A DNA stretch of 64,000 nt from Synanceia verrucosa. Its lineage: Eukaryota > Chordata > Actinopteri > Perciformes > Synanceiidae. Positions 34,703-46,100 of the stretch are shown piece after piece. The position numbers and the translations under genes were made by a program. Where the stretch lies: the NCBI GenBank assembly GCA_029721515.1, contig CM056556.1:3348501-3412500 (forward strand). The letters run 5' to 3'. Within the stretch, counting starts at the first letter, position 1. Every line of letters begins with the position of its first letter. The notes under the pieces are model-generated. The model did not search any database and was not told the DNA's origin. It worked only from the letters and a program-made list of their open reading frames with translations.

Positions 34703-37700
34703 AATGTGTTAGCATGCCAGTGTTTGCTAGTTAGCATAACAACTTGGCATTGTTTCATTTTTTTTTTTGTTTTGTATGTTAGTTTTTTGTTGATTCCTTA
34801 GAGGATAAGAATACCACAGAAATAGTGCACGCTCGGGAAAAGAGTATAAGAGGAGGTGCCTTGATTCATGAAGGAGGTGTACAGATTTTTCCCCTGAGAG
34901 ACAATCATTTTCACAGACAGGTGACAGCGGTGCCATCTGCCATATTCTCCACATACTGTAGTGGCTTTTATACTGAAACACACAGAGCAAAGTCTGCTGG
35001 TATTGTTTCTCTCTTCCATAAAGACAGGAAATATACTCTGAATATGCTTTACTTTTGTCTTTAAGTAGTGCAGTAGTGTAATTAAAGATGCTGATTTACT
35101 GTCCTGTAATATGCCCCATTTCACGTAAAGCATCCTCAGGGTGTCCGTATGGGTTTGCACTTCCTGTGAGCAGCAACTCCGAGTGAATATCACACCAGAG
35201 ATTAAATATGCAATAACACTACATTAGGCCTCTGAAGACGTCAGAATGGTTAGTGATGTGATGATATCATATGAGCCACCACAAACAGCACAGTTTGGCG
35301 CATAATTCCTGAAAATGCTGTACTTTCTACAAGAAATATTTTGTAACCTTGCTATTGATCTCCCTGGTCTAATTGGACAAATGACCCTGCACGGTGGAAA
35401 CAGCCCATTCAGCACTTCTGCCTCATCTTTGACCTTCGTCACATGTACTTAAAGTTCAGTTAAGCTTGAACAAACTGTTTTGCAGATATGATGATGCAGC
35501 ACGTTGTCGGCACTTCCTTTCGAGTTGTCCCATGTGAAACACTTACTTGTTGTTGTTTGGTCAGATTCCCCTGAGTCCTATTACTAAGGTGTGTTAGTGA
35601 GTGCATAGATCCATTTCAGTAAGGACTGCTCACCTTTTCCAGTTCGCCTGAATAATCACTCAGATGTTGTGGAAAAGACAGAGAAAGAGACGGTGCGTTC
35701 AGTCATATGCAGTGTAATTAGTTTATGTAGTTATTATAATACTATTATACAGAGAGCGGTATGACTGGAGGGACAGTATATATTTCTCTTTATATGTTGC
35801 AGAAATGAGTCTTAAAGTGGGCTCCCTTTGGGTGAGTGGGTTGATAGAGGAAATCCATATATATATTTCTATATGTCCATCACACCTCCTGTCATCAGAT
35901 CCTACGAAGGCTTTTCATCAGGGTATTCAGTGAGATCCACATATATACACAATATAGTAAGGGTTATAACCTATTCCATTCCATTCATTTTAAAAAAAGA
36001 AACACTTAAAGTTTAGTCTGAGTCTTGGTTTATTAAAATCAAACATAATTAATAATGATATAAAACTGGGAAAAGTAGCACTGCAAGAGCTGAACCCATT
36101 AAATCTTTGACAGGTTTTTTCTCTATTAATAATTTATTTTAAAAATGCCGGTTATTTTTAGTTTGTATTATTTATTATTGACAACAAACAGGAACAAAGT
36201 CCTGGGAATGGTTACTGTTATATTATCAGATATTCTGGCACACAGAAACATGTTATCACATACTGTCGTACTGAATCAATGCAATACTTTTATTATTTTT
36301 AGTTAAAATGATGCTCACAATTATGTTTTTTTAATTATAATTCAATACTGACGACATTTCCTTCATCATTCAGCGTTACCAGGAAATGTTAGCATACTAC
36401 CAAACAAAACCAAGATGGTGAACATGGTAAAATAACATCAGTTACACACCTGATAATCACCTGTTAGCATGTTAGCATTGTCACTGTTAGCATGCTGAAG
36501 TTAGCATCTAGGTCAACATTCATGTTTTTAGCTCCTGTGACACATCTGTACAACTAATGCAAATATTACATCTCCCCTGCAAATCTTATATTTTTATATT
36601 TAAATCTTAATTTTTTTATTTCTTATTTAAGTGTGCCTTTAAGCCAAGAGACAAAATTTTGTTATGTGTGCATAAAAGACATAAAAGCAGTGTCTGTTCC
36701 AGGGGTCAGCAACTAAGGGCCAGAAGTTTTCCATGTACAAATAAGACAAATAAATTCATTCGGCCTAATTTGCCAATCATTGTTTGATATTTTCACTTCC
36801 TTATAAAATGTTACTTTCATTAGCCTGTCTCAGTGTGAACAGACTCCTAAAACATCTGGAAATCTATAATACTAACTAATTAGAAAATGCTGTCAGACCA
36901 GGTGATGGTTAAAAATTATAATTACAGAAACTTTAAACAGAATTGCAGTTCCTGAGCAGTGCAGCCACTGTCCTCACACTCACCTTGTAAATGTGCTTCC
37001 TTCTGGGAAAAACAACTGTGGTTCACAGGTCACAAAGTGCTCAGAGGTCAGTAGGAGCACCATTAACGCTTGAAGGGTGTTAGCCAGAACTGAGAGCGAG
37101 AAACAAGGTGATATCTTTGAAAGTGTGAGAGACAGCACTCAATAATGGGACAGGTGTTTATATAGTCTCTTCTTTTCCTCGACTTGATTGAACGCACAGT
37201 CAGTAGACTTCTCCTGTCACATTGGGGCCGAGAGACGCAACAGAGGAGGAAACTAACAGAGATACATGTATCTGTGTATTTGTCTGCAGAGCAAACTTTC
37301 TGTCCTCTCTGCCGTCACTCAGTGACATTGTCAAAGTCGCCAGCGTTGGTGCAGAGCTGTGAAAGCAGAACTGGAAAGGAGGCAAAATAGATAAAGTTTA
37401 ATGAGAGGGAAGAGAGAAACAGGCGGACTCCCCGGGCAGCCGAACAGAGAGTGCTGAGCAATCATTCACACACACAAAAAAATCACAACTTTAGCATTCA
37501 TTCGCAGCTTCCACCTGAGTAATGAGTGTTTTCAAATGCCAAGCTGGTGACAACAACGACCGAATGTCGTCAGATTAAAAACCTGGCGTCTCTGTGAAGT
37601 CTGTGTTGACTGAATATCTAGGAACAGCTTTATTCTTTGACTGAACAGCATTTAATACTGTGCTTTTTTTCTGAAACAATGTGAGGTCATATCAATAAGA

Positions 37701-37835
37701 TTCTGGGATAAATATGCAAAAATGTTCCCTCACAGTGAGCAGAGGGGATTTAGAGCAAGGTTGCTGAGGGAGTGACGGGTGCTGTGTACTGTATATTCTC
37801 TGTTCTGTCATTGTGTTGGCTTTAGACTTGACTGC
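34703..37835. other. slc66a2 intron, middle; minor repeats
   Basis: About 36425-36530 is a GTTAGCATGTTAGCATTG repeat tract of a kind common in fish. At about 36700, CAGGGGTCAGCAAC resembles a hAT end, but no partner end was found. No exon was recognised. Confidence 0.4.
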
Positions 37836-37837
37836 AG

Positions 37838-37950
37838 AAAAAAATAATAAGAATATTAAGATATTAAAAAAATTTAAAAATCTGTCTTATATCAGAAGAA
37901 AAAGTATCACCATATATGGTCATATCAATATTTTTTTCTTGTACGGTTGC
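37838..37950 (-). mobile_element. hAT-like MITE (TAGGGGTGGG family), partial
   Basis: Reverse-orientation left end: TATCAGAAGAAAAAGTATCA then CATATCAATATTTTTTTC. The other end is absent. Confidence 0.6.
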
Positions 37951-39955
37951 TTGAAGTGGCAGGAGTGGCTCTGTTTTTTACCAAACTTTGCACACTCTGC
38001 TTAAAATGCTCCTGTCGGGAATTAAAAATGCATCATAAGTCAGTGAGCTTCATTTCCTGTTTGCTTATTAAAATATGTCGCAGAGGATTGTGCAGCCTCG
38101 CAGAAGCAAATCAACGATTAATAGAGCGGTATTCGGTCGTTATGTTGAACGAGCCATCACCAACAGACCGTCTCATCCGTTCTTGCTTGTTTACATTCGC
38201 TGAAAAAGTACCTAAAATATCCCCAAAGCGAGCTCCTTCTCACCTCCCCTCCGCTCATTTGGTGAAGTAGAATCCATCTCTTTCTGGCAGGTTGAGAACT
38301 TTTCGTTGTTTGCCTGCGCTCGATCGATCAACATGCATAATTCATAGTTAGTGGGTTAAGAGCAGCTCGGCTTCTCTCTCGTTGGACCCTTTGATTTTCG
38401 TCTCTCTATCTGCCCCCCTCACCTTAGGGAGGGTTACAGCTCCGTTGTTAAATCACCTCACACACACTCTCATGTGTGGGCGCACACATATGTATGTAAA
38501 AAGCTATGCTAGCGTGGACACACACACAGTGAGATGGAAGCTCTTTGAGGCTTGAAGCATCACCCCATGCTGCTCCAGTGTGTCTCTTTCCCTGGAGTTG
38601 TGTATTATCATATTATCAAGCTATTACAAAGACCATCCAACCCCCCTCTGGAAAAGTCTCATATGCAAAACTGAACACTTGGGGTTTAATTTCTGATAAA
38701 CTTATTCTTGCAGACAAATCAACCAAAACCCAGTTAATATAGAGTTTGTGTTAGTTTTTAAAGCAGCAAACCAGTGCACCATCCCAGCTGATGTTGCATG
38801 ACAGCTTTGTCATTGACTCACCTTTGCATTTGTACACTTTCAGCCATCTTTCTTTCCAGTTTGCTTTTCCTTCAGTCATTCTTCCAAATATCCACATATC
38901 CATCCATGCATTCATCCATCCATCCATCCAGCTGTCCCTTGTACTGTGGACAATTTGTCTTATATAAAAATGCAAATATGAATATGAGTGTGGAATTACA
39001 AAGGGGATAAATACTGGGAATATACAAAATGTATCTATTGCGAGGTGCAAATTATGAAAAAACAAGAGAGATAAAAATAGAAATATAAGACAAAAATCTG
39101 ACAGTTCGACAGTTGTGCATCAGGCAAATTACATTAAGTAGTCATTGATGTTGAAAGATTTTTTTTTAGTTTTGTTCAGTGAGCTGAGTCCATTAATGTT
39201 TCCATTTCATAAGAACCTTATGGGTTGGTAGTTATTATAATACTATATATTGATTGTTCCAGGTACTGCAAACCTCAGTGTTACCAGGGAAATGGAGAAA
39301 CTTATAATGCATGAAAATATATCCTAATGATCTTAATATTTTTTTCCTTGATAAGTGACCATGGTTATTTTAGACCTGCCTTAAGATACAGTTTTGCAAA
39401 TTGACATTTAACGATTCACCAAGCAACTTTTCTAATATTTGGGCTGTGAAATCACTGAATTCCACGCACCACACTCATGTCCTTTTGATTCTGTCTCTTC
39501 CTCTCATCTCGTCTCCGTCGCTCTTTCTAAATGTCACTCCGCTGTGTTTCCTGTAGTGCTCTTCCACTTGTCCACTGCAGCAGCTTAGAGGAGCTAATAG
39601 CCGTCCTGACAGCACTCATTCAATACACAGCACAATTACTGCCTGGCCCACATCTGGACCAGCCATCACGCCATCCAGTCAGACCTCCGCCTCACTTCCT
39701 CCATCGCTCTCAGGGTGGCTTTGTTTCTCACACCTCTCCAGATTTATCACCTCACCTGCTCAGATACATTGTTAACTATCACTCACCATTCTCCTCCATC
39801 CATCTCCTGGTTCCTATCTTTTTCTTTCCATCCCTCAAGTACCTGGTCATTTCGCCCTCTCCTCTCGCTCATCTCTTGCTCAGATGAAGATTTTCAGGTC
39901 AGTAGCAATCAATGACAGACTTGTCCAGGCTGAGCTGAAATAAGTCGCTATGAGT
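37951..39955. other. slc66a2 intron; (CATC)n tract only
   Basis: An imperfect CATC/CCAT repeat lies at about 38896-38930. A CT-rich stretch with many short open frames runs 39480-39890. No exon was recognised. Confidence 0.4.
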
Positions 39956-39957
39956 GC

Positions 39958-40029
39958 ATGTGTGTGTGTGTCTGTTTATTTGTGTGTGTGTGTGTGTGTG
40001 TCTATTTATGTGTGTGTGTGTGTGTGTTT
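39958..40029. repeat. (GT)n microsatellite, interrupted
   Basis: GT runs broken by CTGTTTATTT and CTATTTAT. Confidence 0.9.
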
Positions 40030-40041
40030 CAGTGTTTCAGT

Positions 40042-40099
40042 TAGGGGTGGGAAAAGATACCAATATGGCAACATATCGCGGTACATTTTCTTCTGAAAT

Positions 40100-40156
<57 letters not shown>

Positions 40157-40305
40157 TGTGTATATACAAGTTGTATTTTAAGCTGCATTTTAAATTTCTC
40201 AGTGATCTATGAAGAATATCACAATATCGCAATAATGTATCGTATCATGACTCAAGTATCGCGATAGGTATCGTATCATGAAGTCCTTGCCAATACCTAC
40301 CCCTA
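40042..40305 (+). mobile_element. hAT-like MITE (TAGGGGTGGG family), complete with 8-bp duplication
   Basis: The reference copy: starts TAGGGGTGGGAAAAGATACC, ends GCCAATACCTACCCCTA, with perfect target duplication GTTTCAGT at 40034-40041 and 40306-40313. A (TA)n run (about 40103-40154) sits inside. The ends (TAGGGGT...ACCCCTA) and 8-bp duplication fit the hAT superfamily. There is no coding capacity. Confidence 0.9.
40103..40154. repeat. (TA)n microsatellite
   Basis: About 26 TA units within the hAT-like MITE. Confidence 0.95.
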
Positions 40306-40351
40306 GTTTCAGTGTGTTGCAAGTCAAATCATACTGGTGAGCTTGCTGGTT

Positions 40352-40405
<54 letters not shown>

Positions 40406-40424
40406 AGCGAGAGAGAGAGAGAGA
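40352..40424. repeat. Compound (GT)n(GA)n microsatellite
   Basis: About 25 GT units followed by about 9 GA units. Confidence 0.95.
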
Positions 40425-40429
40425 CAGTT

Positions 40430-42245
40430 AGGTAGTCAGTCAATATCCTCAATCAATACCATAATAACTCCTTCTCCCCGTGGACACACAAAGCCCCTCT
40501 CAGACCAAGTTCAGTTGTTTGCTCTGTGTCTTTCATCAGCTGTCAACCGAGCCACAAGCCCCACGATTAATATCTCAGCTCGATGGAGGCGCTGCATGAG
40601 ACTAGCATGACAAACAGATACGGTAAAGTGCGTGTGCTGTAAATGTGTTCCTGTCAGAGATGAATGACCTCAAACTGGCATTTTGTCTCCATTCTGCTGC
40701 CCTGCTGCAGAGGCTGCGTTGGTGCACATGACCCGCCCTCCTTAATTACATTGTTAATGACTCATCCTCGTTAATGATGTTTGCCGTCTCTTGAGCAAAG
40801 AAATTAGCCAAGGGGGGAGCAGAGAATTTAGGGAGGGCGAGGGAAGGTTAGGCGGAGGATAAAGAGTAAATGAAGGTTGCGGGGCTGTGTTATAAAAATA
40901 AGCCAAGTGTGAATTTAAAGAAGAAAAAAATGAATTAAATAAGCTTTGGGTTCATGTGCACACTGTATAATTCTTCTTTTACTGCTGAGATTTATACGCT
41001 GCACATAACCATAAAATTTAAAATATAATTAACAGGGTTTAATAGGGTAGGTATGCCATCTTTGTTCTCTTTCTGTCCCAGGTAGAGGACATTGTGTTGC
41101 TGCATTCAGTCGACTTCTGTCCAGTCCAGTATCAGTGTCCTCTCAAATGAAGCTTTCATACTAAACTTTCATGTTATTTCCAATGTGTGAGCCATCAAGC
41201 TCTGCACTGACCTTTAACTAAAAGTTCAACTGAACTGAGCTTCTACTCCGCCGCCTCACCAGCTAATGTTGCAAGGAAATCGCTTTTCACAAAGTCAGCA
41301 GATAGCCTTTCCGTTATCAACAAAGACGCTTTCCTCCCATTACAGCTCGGTTGGTTTCCTGTCAGGATTTGGATCATACAGACGGTGAACACTCCCCACT
41401 GGGATGCAAATCATATTCCTGTTTTGAAACAGTAGCTTGAATTTTGAATTAAAAGTTAATTATGTGCCTGCCTGTTGAGAAAATTTAAATGGTATTATTT
41501 TATTCCATTATTTTGAATGCTATATAATAACACTATCATGAGCTGTTTTTTGGCATATTTACGCTATAAAATGCAACTTTATTATGTGACTGTATCATGC
41601 TTCGCAGTAGAAAACTGATAAAAGTCACTAACTTCATTCCTTTTTATAGAGAGGAGAAGAGTGGAGTAAAAGCAATGACAGAGGCAGTAAAAATAAAGAT
41701 GACAGCTGAACGGGACGACGGACAAAAGAAGAAAGTGGCGCAGTGAAAAGGAAAAGATGAAACGAAATCTGAAGTTCAGTGAAGGGTACTCTCTGAGGAA
41801 TGGCAAAACTTCAGTGGAACAAAAAGCAAAACAAAAAAAGTATCTAGGGATACCGGCAGCTTAGTGAAAGCATGATGATTTTAAACTCTTTAGTGCACTT
41901 ATTTTTGGAGAAGTTCAATCATGTTTGCCCCAGAGTTTCAAATTGTTAGGGGTCCGTTAGAGCAGGTGGACGTAGCCTGATTGTTGCTGAAGCCTGAGGT
42001 GGTTAAATTTCAGGTGGGAGGATCAAAGAGGGAAGCAGCAGGGAGCTGTGTTGACAGAAGCTCACATTCAGGTAGATGTGTTCAAGCTTTGTGTTGAAAC
42101 AAACAGATCAATCATCTGTACAGAGGCTACTGTAGGCAAGTAAGTGACTAAGTGAGGGGATGAGGGTAAATGAGCAGAAAAGATACTCTGAAGTTCGGGT
42201 GTTAATAAGCACTATAGCAAAGTAAAATTACACATCTCAAACTGA
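40430..42245. other. slc66a2 intron; nothing recognised
   Basis: No exon or repeat could be supported. Confidence 0.35.
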
Positions 42246-42248
42246 CAG

Positions 42249-42420
42249 TAGGGGTGGGAATAAATACTGATATGGCAATAGATCGCAATCGTTTTTTTCT
42301 GATATAATATAGCTTTTTTTTTTTCCCCAAAAAAAGTCAACTTCCGCATGTTGAAATAAAAATTTAAATAATAATAAAAAAAATAATCCACATTAACACG
42401 GTAGCTTTGATAGCCCTAAT
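42249..42420 (+). mobile_element. hAT-like MITE (TAGGGGTGGG family), 5' part
   Basis: Starts TAGGGGTGGGAATAAATACTG and continues to TGCATGTTGAAATAAAAATT and a CCACATTAACACGGTAG block, as in 4996-5318. The right end is missing. Confidence 0.7.
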
Positions 42421-44040
42421 ATGTGTATATGTGTATATATGTGTGTGTATTTATACCAGCTGGCTGCTTGAACAAAGAACAACAAAAGAAGCGACACCGG
42501 TGATTTTGTCACTCATCTATGAAACGTTAAGGCCGTGTTTGCGCTGTTATTTGTTTTTAGTGGAGTATCTGTTCTGAATCTGACCTCGAGGTGGTTAAAA
42601 TAGCGGTTGCAAATGGTGCAGAATTCATGATAATGCCAGCGGCCGTAATCTATTCTGGTGAATTTGCCTCTCAGCGTTTCTCTCGTCCTGCATACTAAGT
42701 GGGGCTCTAGTTAGACTTCACCGTCTTTCCTCCTCCATGGGTCCAGCTTTGGCGAAAGGAAAAGACTCAAAACCCACAGCAACGTGTCATCTCATCAGTC
42801 TTTATGTTACCTCAATGAATCACTGTGAGGACTAAACAACAGCTGTTAAACTGCCTGTGTCTGTTGGACTGTAAGAGATAAACGTGTTTTACTGTCAGTC
42901 TGAACAAAACATATATAAATGTAAAGATTAAATCACAAATCGACAAAACAGGAATACAGAGAAAATTGGATATGTAATGTAAGGCTTTGCAAAAATACAT
43001 TTTGATTCCAGCTTCACTTCCCCGTGTAGATCAGTCAGATTTTGTGACATTTAATGACTCTGTGGGTGCGTCATTGCATATGAAAGCATCCAGATGTGCA
43101 GCTTGACTGTCTCCATGTACTGGAACAGCTGTTAGTTCACCCTCCATCCTTACACTTCCTTGCAGCCTGTGTCAGACAGGTCACATTTTGATACCTCATT
43201 CTCTGTCTGGATTTAATTCATTCCCAGATTTGTTGAATAATAATGTCCTCAGTTCCATGCCGGGGCAGGATTGTTTGCCGTGAAAGTTTCGGTTCGTCGT
43301 TGAAGGGAGCCTGGGGAGAGCCAGGAGTTTGACATGACTGTGCAAGGAGAGCTGAAGGATAATACAGGACGGCTGTCCCCACAGTCATTAGGCTGCCTCC
43401 ACCCTCCACACTCCACCCCATATCTATCTCACAGAGGTCTCCTCCCATTCACAGAGGTCTGTCTCTCTGGTGGTTTGCTTGTCTTCGCTCTGTCTCTCTC
43501 CCTGCATGCTAGATAAATGCTGTCCTCTGCAGGCTCTCTGTCTCTGTCTCTCTCTGACCCTTACTGTATGTCTCATGGATGACTGATGGCCCTGCTTCTC
43601 CTCAGGCCCAGTCAGCCCTAATAAAAATAATAAACTCATATTACAATCACCCCTGTGGGACGTCGCTGTCCAGAGATAGAGGAAGTGGAGACAGAGCGAG
43701 GAGAAACTTGATGGTAAATGAGTTGAGTCGGTTGGGAAGGAAAGGGAGGAATAATACCACAAGGTAAGAAAAAAAAACTGCTGAAGGATGAAGATGAAAT
43801 CGAAAATGATGAGTGGAGGAGTTCCAAGAAGCAGAGATAAAGATTTGAGGGTGTACTGGCATCAGCCTGCTGGCTTGGCAGATGAGAACTGTCTTCTTCA
43901 AGGACTTTCTTCTCAGCATGTCTCAGATAGGCAGTCTTGCTTCATCTCTCTTCACTTCACTTGCTCCATCTTGGTGTGATCAATTGGCAGTTTGAGTCAA
44001 ACTTTACCCTTTTCATTTATTTTTTTTCCTACATTCCTGC
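42421..44040. other. slc66a2 intron; nothing recognised
   Basis: GA/CT-rich stretches near 43480-43560 and 43680-43830 give overlapping short open frames in several frames, without motifs. Confidence 0.35.
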
Positions 44041-44047
44041 TGTTTGT

Positions 44048-44322
44048 CAGTGGTCCCCAAACTTTTTGACATCAAGGAGCCTATAGTGACACAAATTAAA
44101 CCACAGATCCCACTTTTTATATGAAAGCCACGACAAAAATAAAAAAGAGAGATAAGATCATATAAGGAGGAACTAACTCAAGCTGCTTTCAACTATCAGT
44201 TAAATGTTCGTAGATGAAATTTTGTTTTTTTATTAGGACTGTCAAACGATGAAAATTTTTAATCACATTACTTATGATGATGGCTTAATCCACATTAACG
44301 CACTAATTTCGACAGCCCTAGT
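44048..44322. repeat. Fragments of dispersed repeats
   Basis: CAGTGGTCCCCAAACTTTTT at 44048 resembles a hAT-type end. 44236-44322 reads GACTGTCAAACGATGAAAAT, then AATCCACATTAACGC and GACAGCCCTAG, resembling another fish repeat. They end about 35 bp before the slc66a2 acceptor. Confidence 0.35.
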
Positions 44323-44357
44323 TTCTATGTTGTGTCTCTGTGTCTCCATTGCTGCAG

Positions 44358-44532
44358 TGTGAAGATGGTGCTGCTGTGGACGGCCGGCGACGTCTTCAAA
44401 ACCACCTACTTTGTGATGAACGAAAGCCCCGCTCAGTTCTGGGTCTGTGGTTCAGTCCAGATCCTGATCGACGTCGCCATCCTGCTGCAGGTCCTTTTAT
44501 ACAATCAAGACGCACGGGTCAAGCTGGGTTAA
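44358..44532 (+). CDS. slc66a2: slc66a2 (PQLC1) last coding exon with stop
   Basis: Follows the acceptor CTCCATTGCTGCAG and completes the serine codon begun at 32810. It reads SVKMVLLWTAGDVFKTTYFV then MNESPAQFWVCGSVQILIDV, and ends QVLLYNQDARVKLG with TAA at 44530-44532. The MVLxWTxGDxFKTxYF block and the VCGxxQxLxDxAIL block match the final membrane helices of SLC66A2. The C-terminal tail is short; the human protein has a longer proline-rich tail. A weaker alternative is splicing at CTGCTGCAG|GTCCTT (44490) to a downstream exon; the donor is poor, so read-through to the stop is preferred. Confidence 0.9.
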
Positions 44533-44732
44533 ACATGGCTGACGTGTAGATTTCAACAAGTCTTTTTCATAAAATCAGCTGTTTGCTGTAGCTGAATTGT
44601 AACGAGACACAGAAATGAAGAAAGTTTTCTTCATGGGTATCATGCAGACCCAACTATTTAGCATCTTCAGGTAATCACTAATAGCATTTGTTTTTTCATG
44701 AAGAGAGGTCAGTCTTTTGATGCGTTTTTATC

Positions 44733-45383
44733 ATGTTATACTATTTATTTATTTGTTCTCTGTTACTTTACCTGGGTCCTGGACATGGAAACTGTAAGAG
44801 GGAAACATTAGTCACACCGGCAGCTCATAACAGCAGATGTGTACTGGCAGCTGTAGCAACCAGCTCTGCACTGGTAGCACTGGAGTGGACTTTTGGTGGT
44901 GTGGCATACTTGCTGCTGTGCCAAAATAGATTTTTGCCATTGGGAGCCAGCATCGAGCTAATGCCACAGAGTGCACACCAAGTAATGGTAATGGTACAGG
45001 ACATTAATCTGTGTGTTATGACTCTGCTTTTTGCTTTATTTGACAAGAGATGCAGGTTTTCTGCAGCAAATGTGGAAACAATGAAGAAATGTGGCCGTGC
45101 TGCAATGTCTTTGCTCTGTATCTCATCTCAAACCCTTTTAAAGACACCAAAGAACATGTCAGACATCAAAATGAGTAATGTAACATTATTACTGAATATT
45201 TGTGGCATTACTATCATATGTATCCTCGTCCCATTATCTGCTGATATTTTACTTCTTTTAGACCGTGAAAGAATGTCTCCTAAGCATCTCCAGGAATATT
45301 ACAGTATATTTTACCTTGATCTTTTATTGAAAATATCACCCACTGCTGTTTTTGGACTCCAAAAGCAAAAAATACCTTTTTGA
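44733..45383 (+). CDS. Unassigned 216-codon hydrophobic open frame
   Basis: It lies 200 bp after the slc66a2 stop on the same strand, so it could also be within that gene's 3' untranslated region. The N-terminus is signal-like (LYYLFICSLLLYLGPGHG). Hydrophobic runs lie at residues about 37-64 (CVLAAVATSSALVALEWT) and about 160-182 (VTLLLNICGITIICILVPL). No known family was recognised, and no splice sites or poly(A) signal were evident. Codon use does not look biased. A frame this long is unusual for such AT-rich DNA but could be chance or a decayed gene. Confidence 0.25.
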   Translation: MLYYLFICSLLLYLGPGHGNCKRETLVTPAAHNSRCVLAAVATSSALVALEWTFGGVAYLLLCQNRFLPLGASIELMPQSAHQVMVMVQDINLCVMTLLFALFDKRCRFSAANVETMKKCGRAAMSLLCISSQTLLKTPKNMSDIKMSNVTLLLNICGITIICILVPLSADILLLLDRERMSPKHLQEYYSIFYLDLLLKISPTAVFGLQKQKIPF

Positions 45384-46100
45384 AATATTTCAAAATGAAA
45401 TGCAACCAAGTGATAATTAGTTTCCCTTTTGCATCTCTGACTCTGCCTTATCCCCACACACTCCCTTTGAGTGGAATATTTAGTTTTCACTTTCATGGCA
45501 TGTTCAGTAATTCCTGGAGTTGTGATTTTTAAAGTGTCTTTATTCACCCAGAAATGCCCCATTAAATGCAGGATAGTTCATGTCATGCAAGCAATTACAA
45601 AAACACTGAAACATTAATGTCAATTTCAGACATTTCAGCTTCAAAATACCAAAAAAAAAGAAAACTAATGTAAAAGTACAGCCTCTCAAGGTGAGCTGTG
45701 GTTCTTTTATCTCTTTGTCAAACCCAGCACAGCTGATCTGTAGTCAGCACAGGTTTCTTTTTGCTTCGCCACAGGCAGGATTTAATTAAACTGCAAAGCC
45801 AATATACCTGCTTATTCAGTCTTTTAGTCAACTGAGCAGTCAGTTTGTGTTCACCTGTTAATCTGGACCTGTCTGTTTTTAATTTCTGCTCAGTAAACAT
45901 CCAGTATGAGTAACACTCTGCAGTGTTTATGCTTATCTGCCTGTAGCTGCCAATATGCATCAGCAACATTTGTAGAGGCAGCAGAATTGCTTCTCCTTGT
46001 GTTTCAGTGTTATTCTCAGGGTCAACATGTGGAAAATGTATGCATGAATGAAAATTCAGTGTTCCTTCTGGATACAACAGTGATGTGTATCTCTCTCTGC
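45384..46100. other. No gene or repeat recognised
   Basis: No supported content. Confidence 0.3.

Noticed and set aside
36700..36760. hAT end CAGGGGTCAGCAAC
   Set aside because: No matching inverted end or target duplication found nearby.
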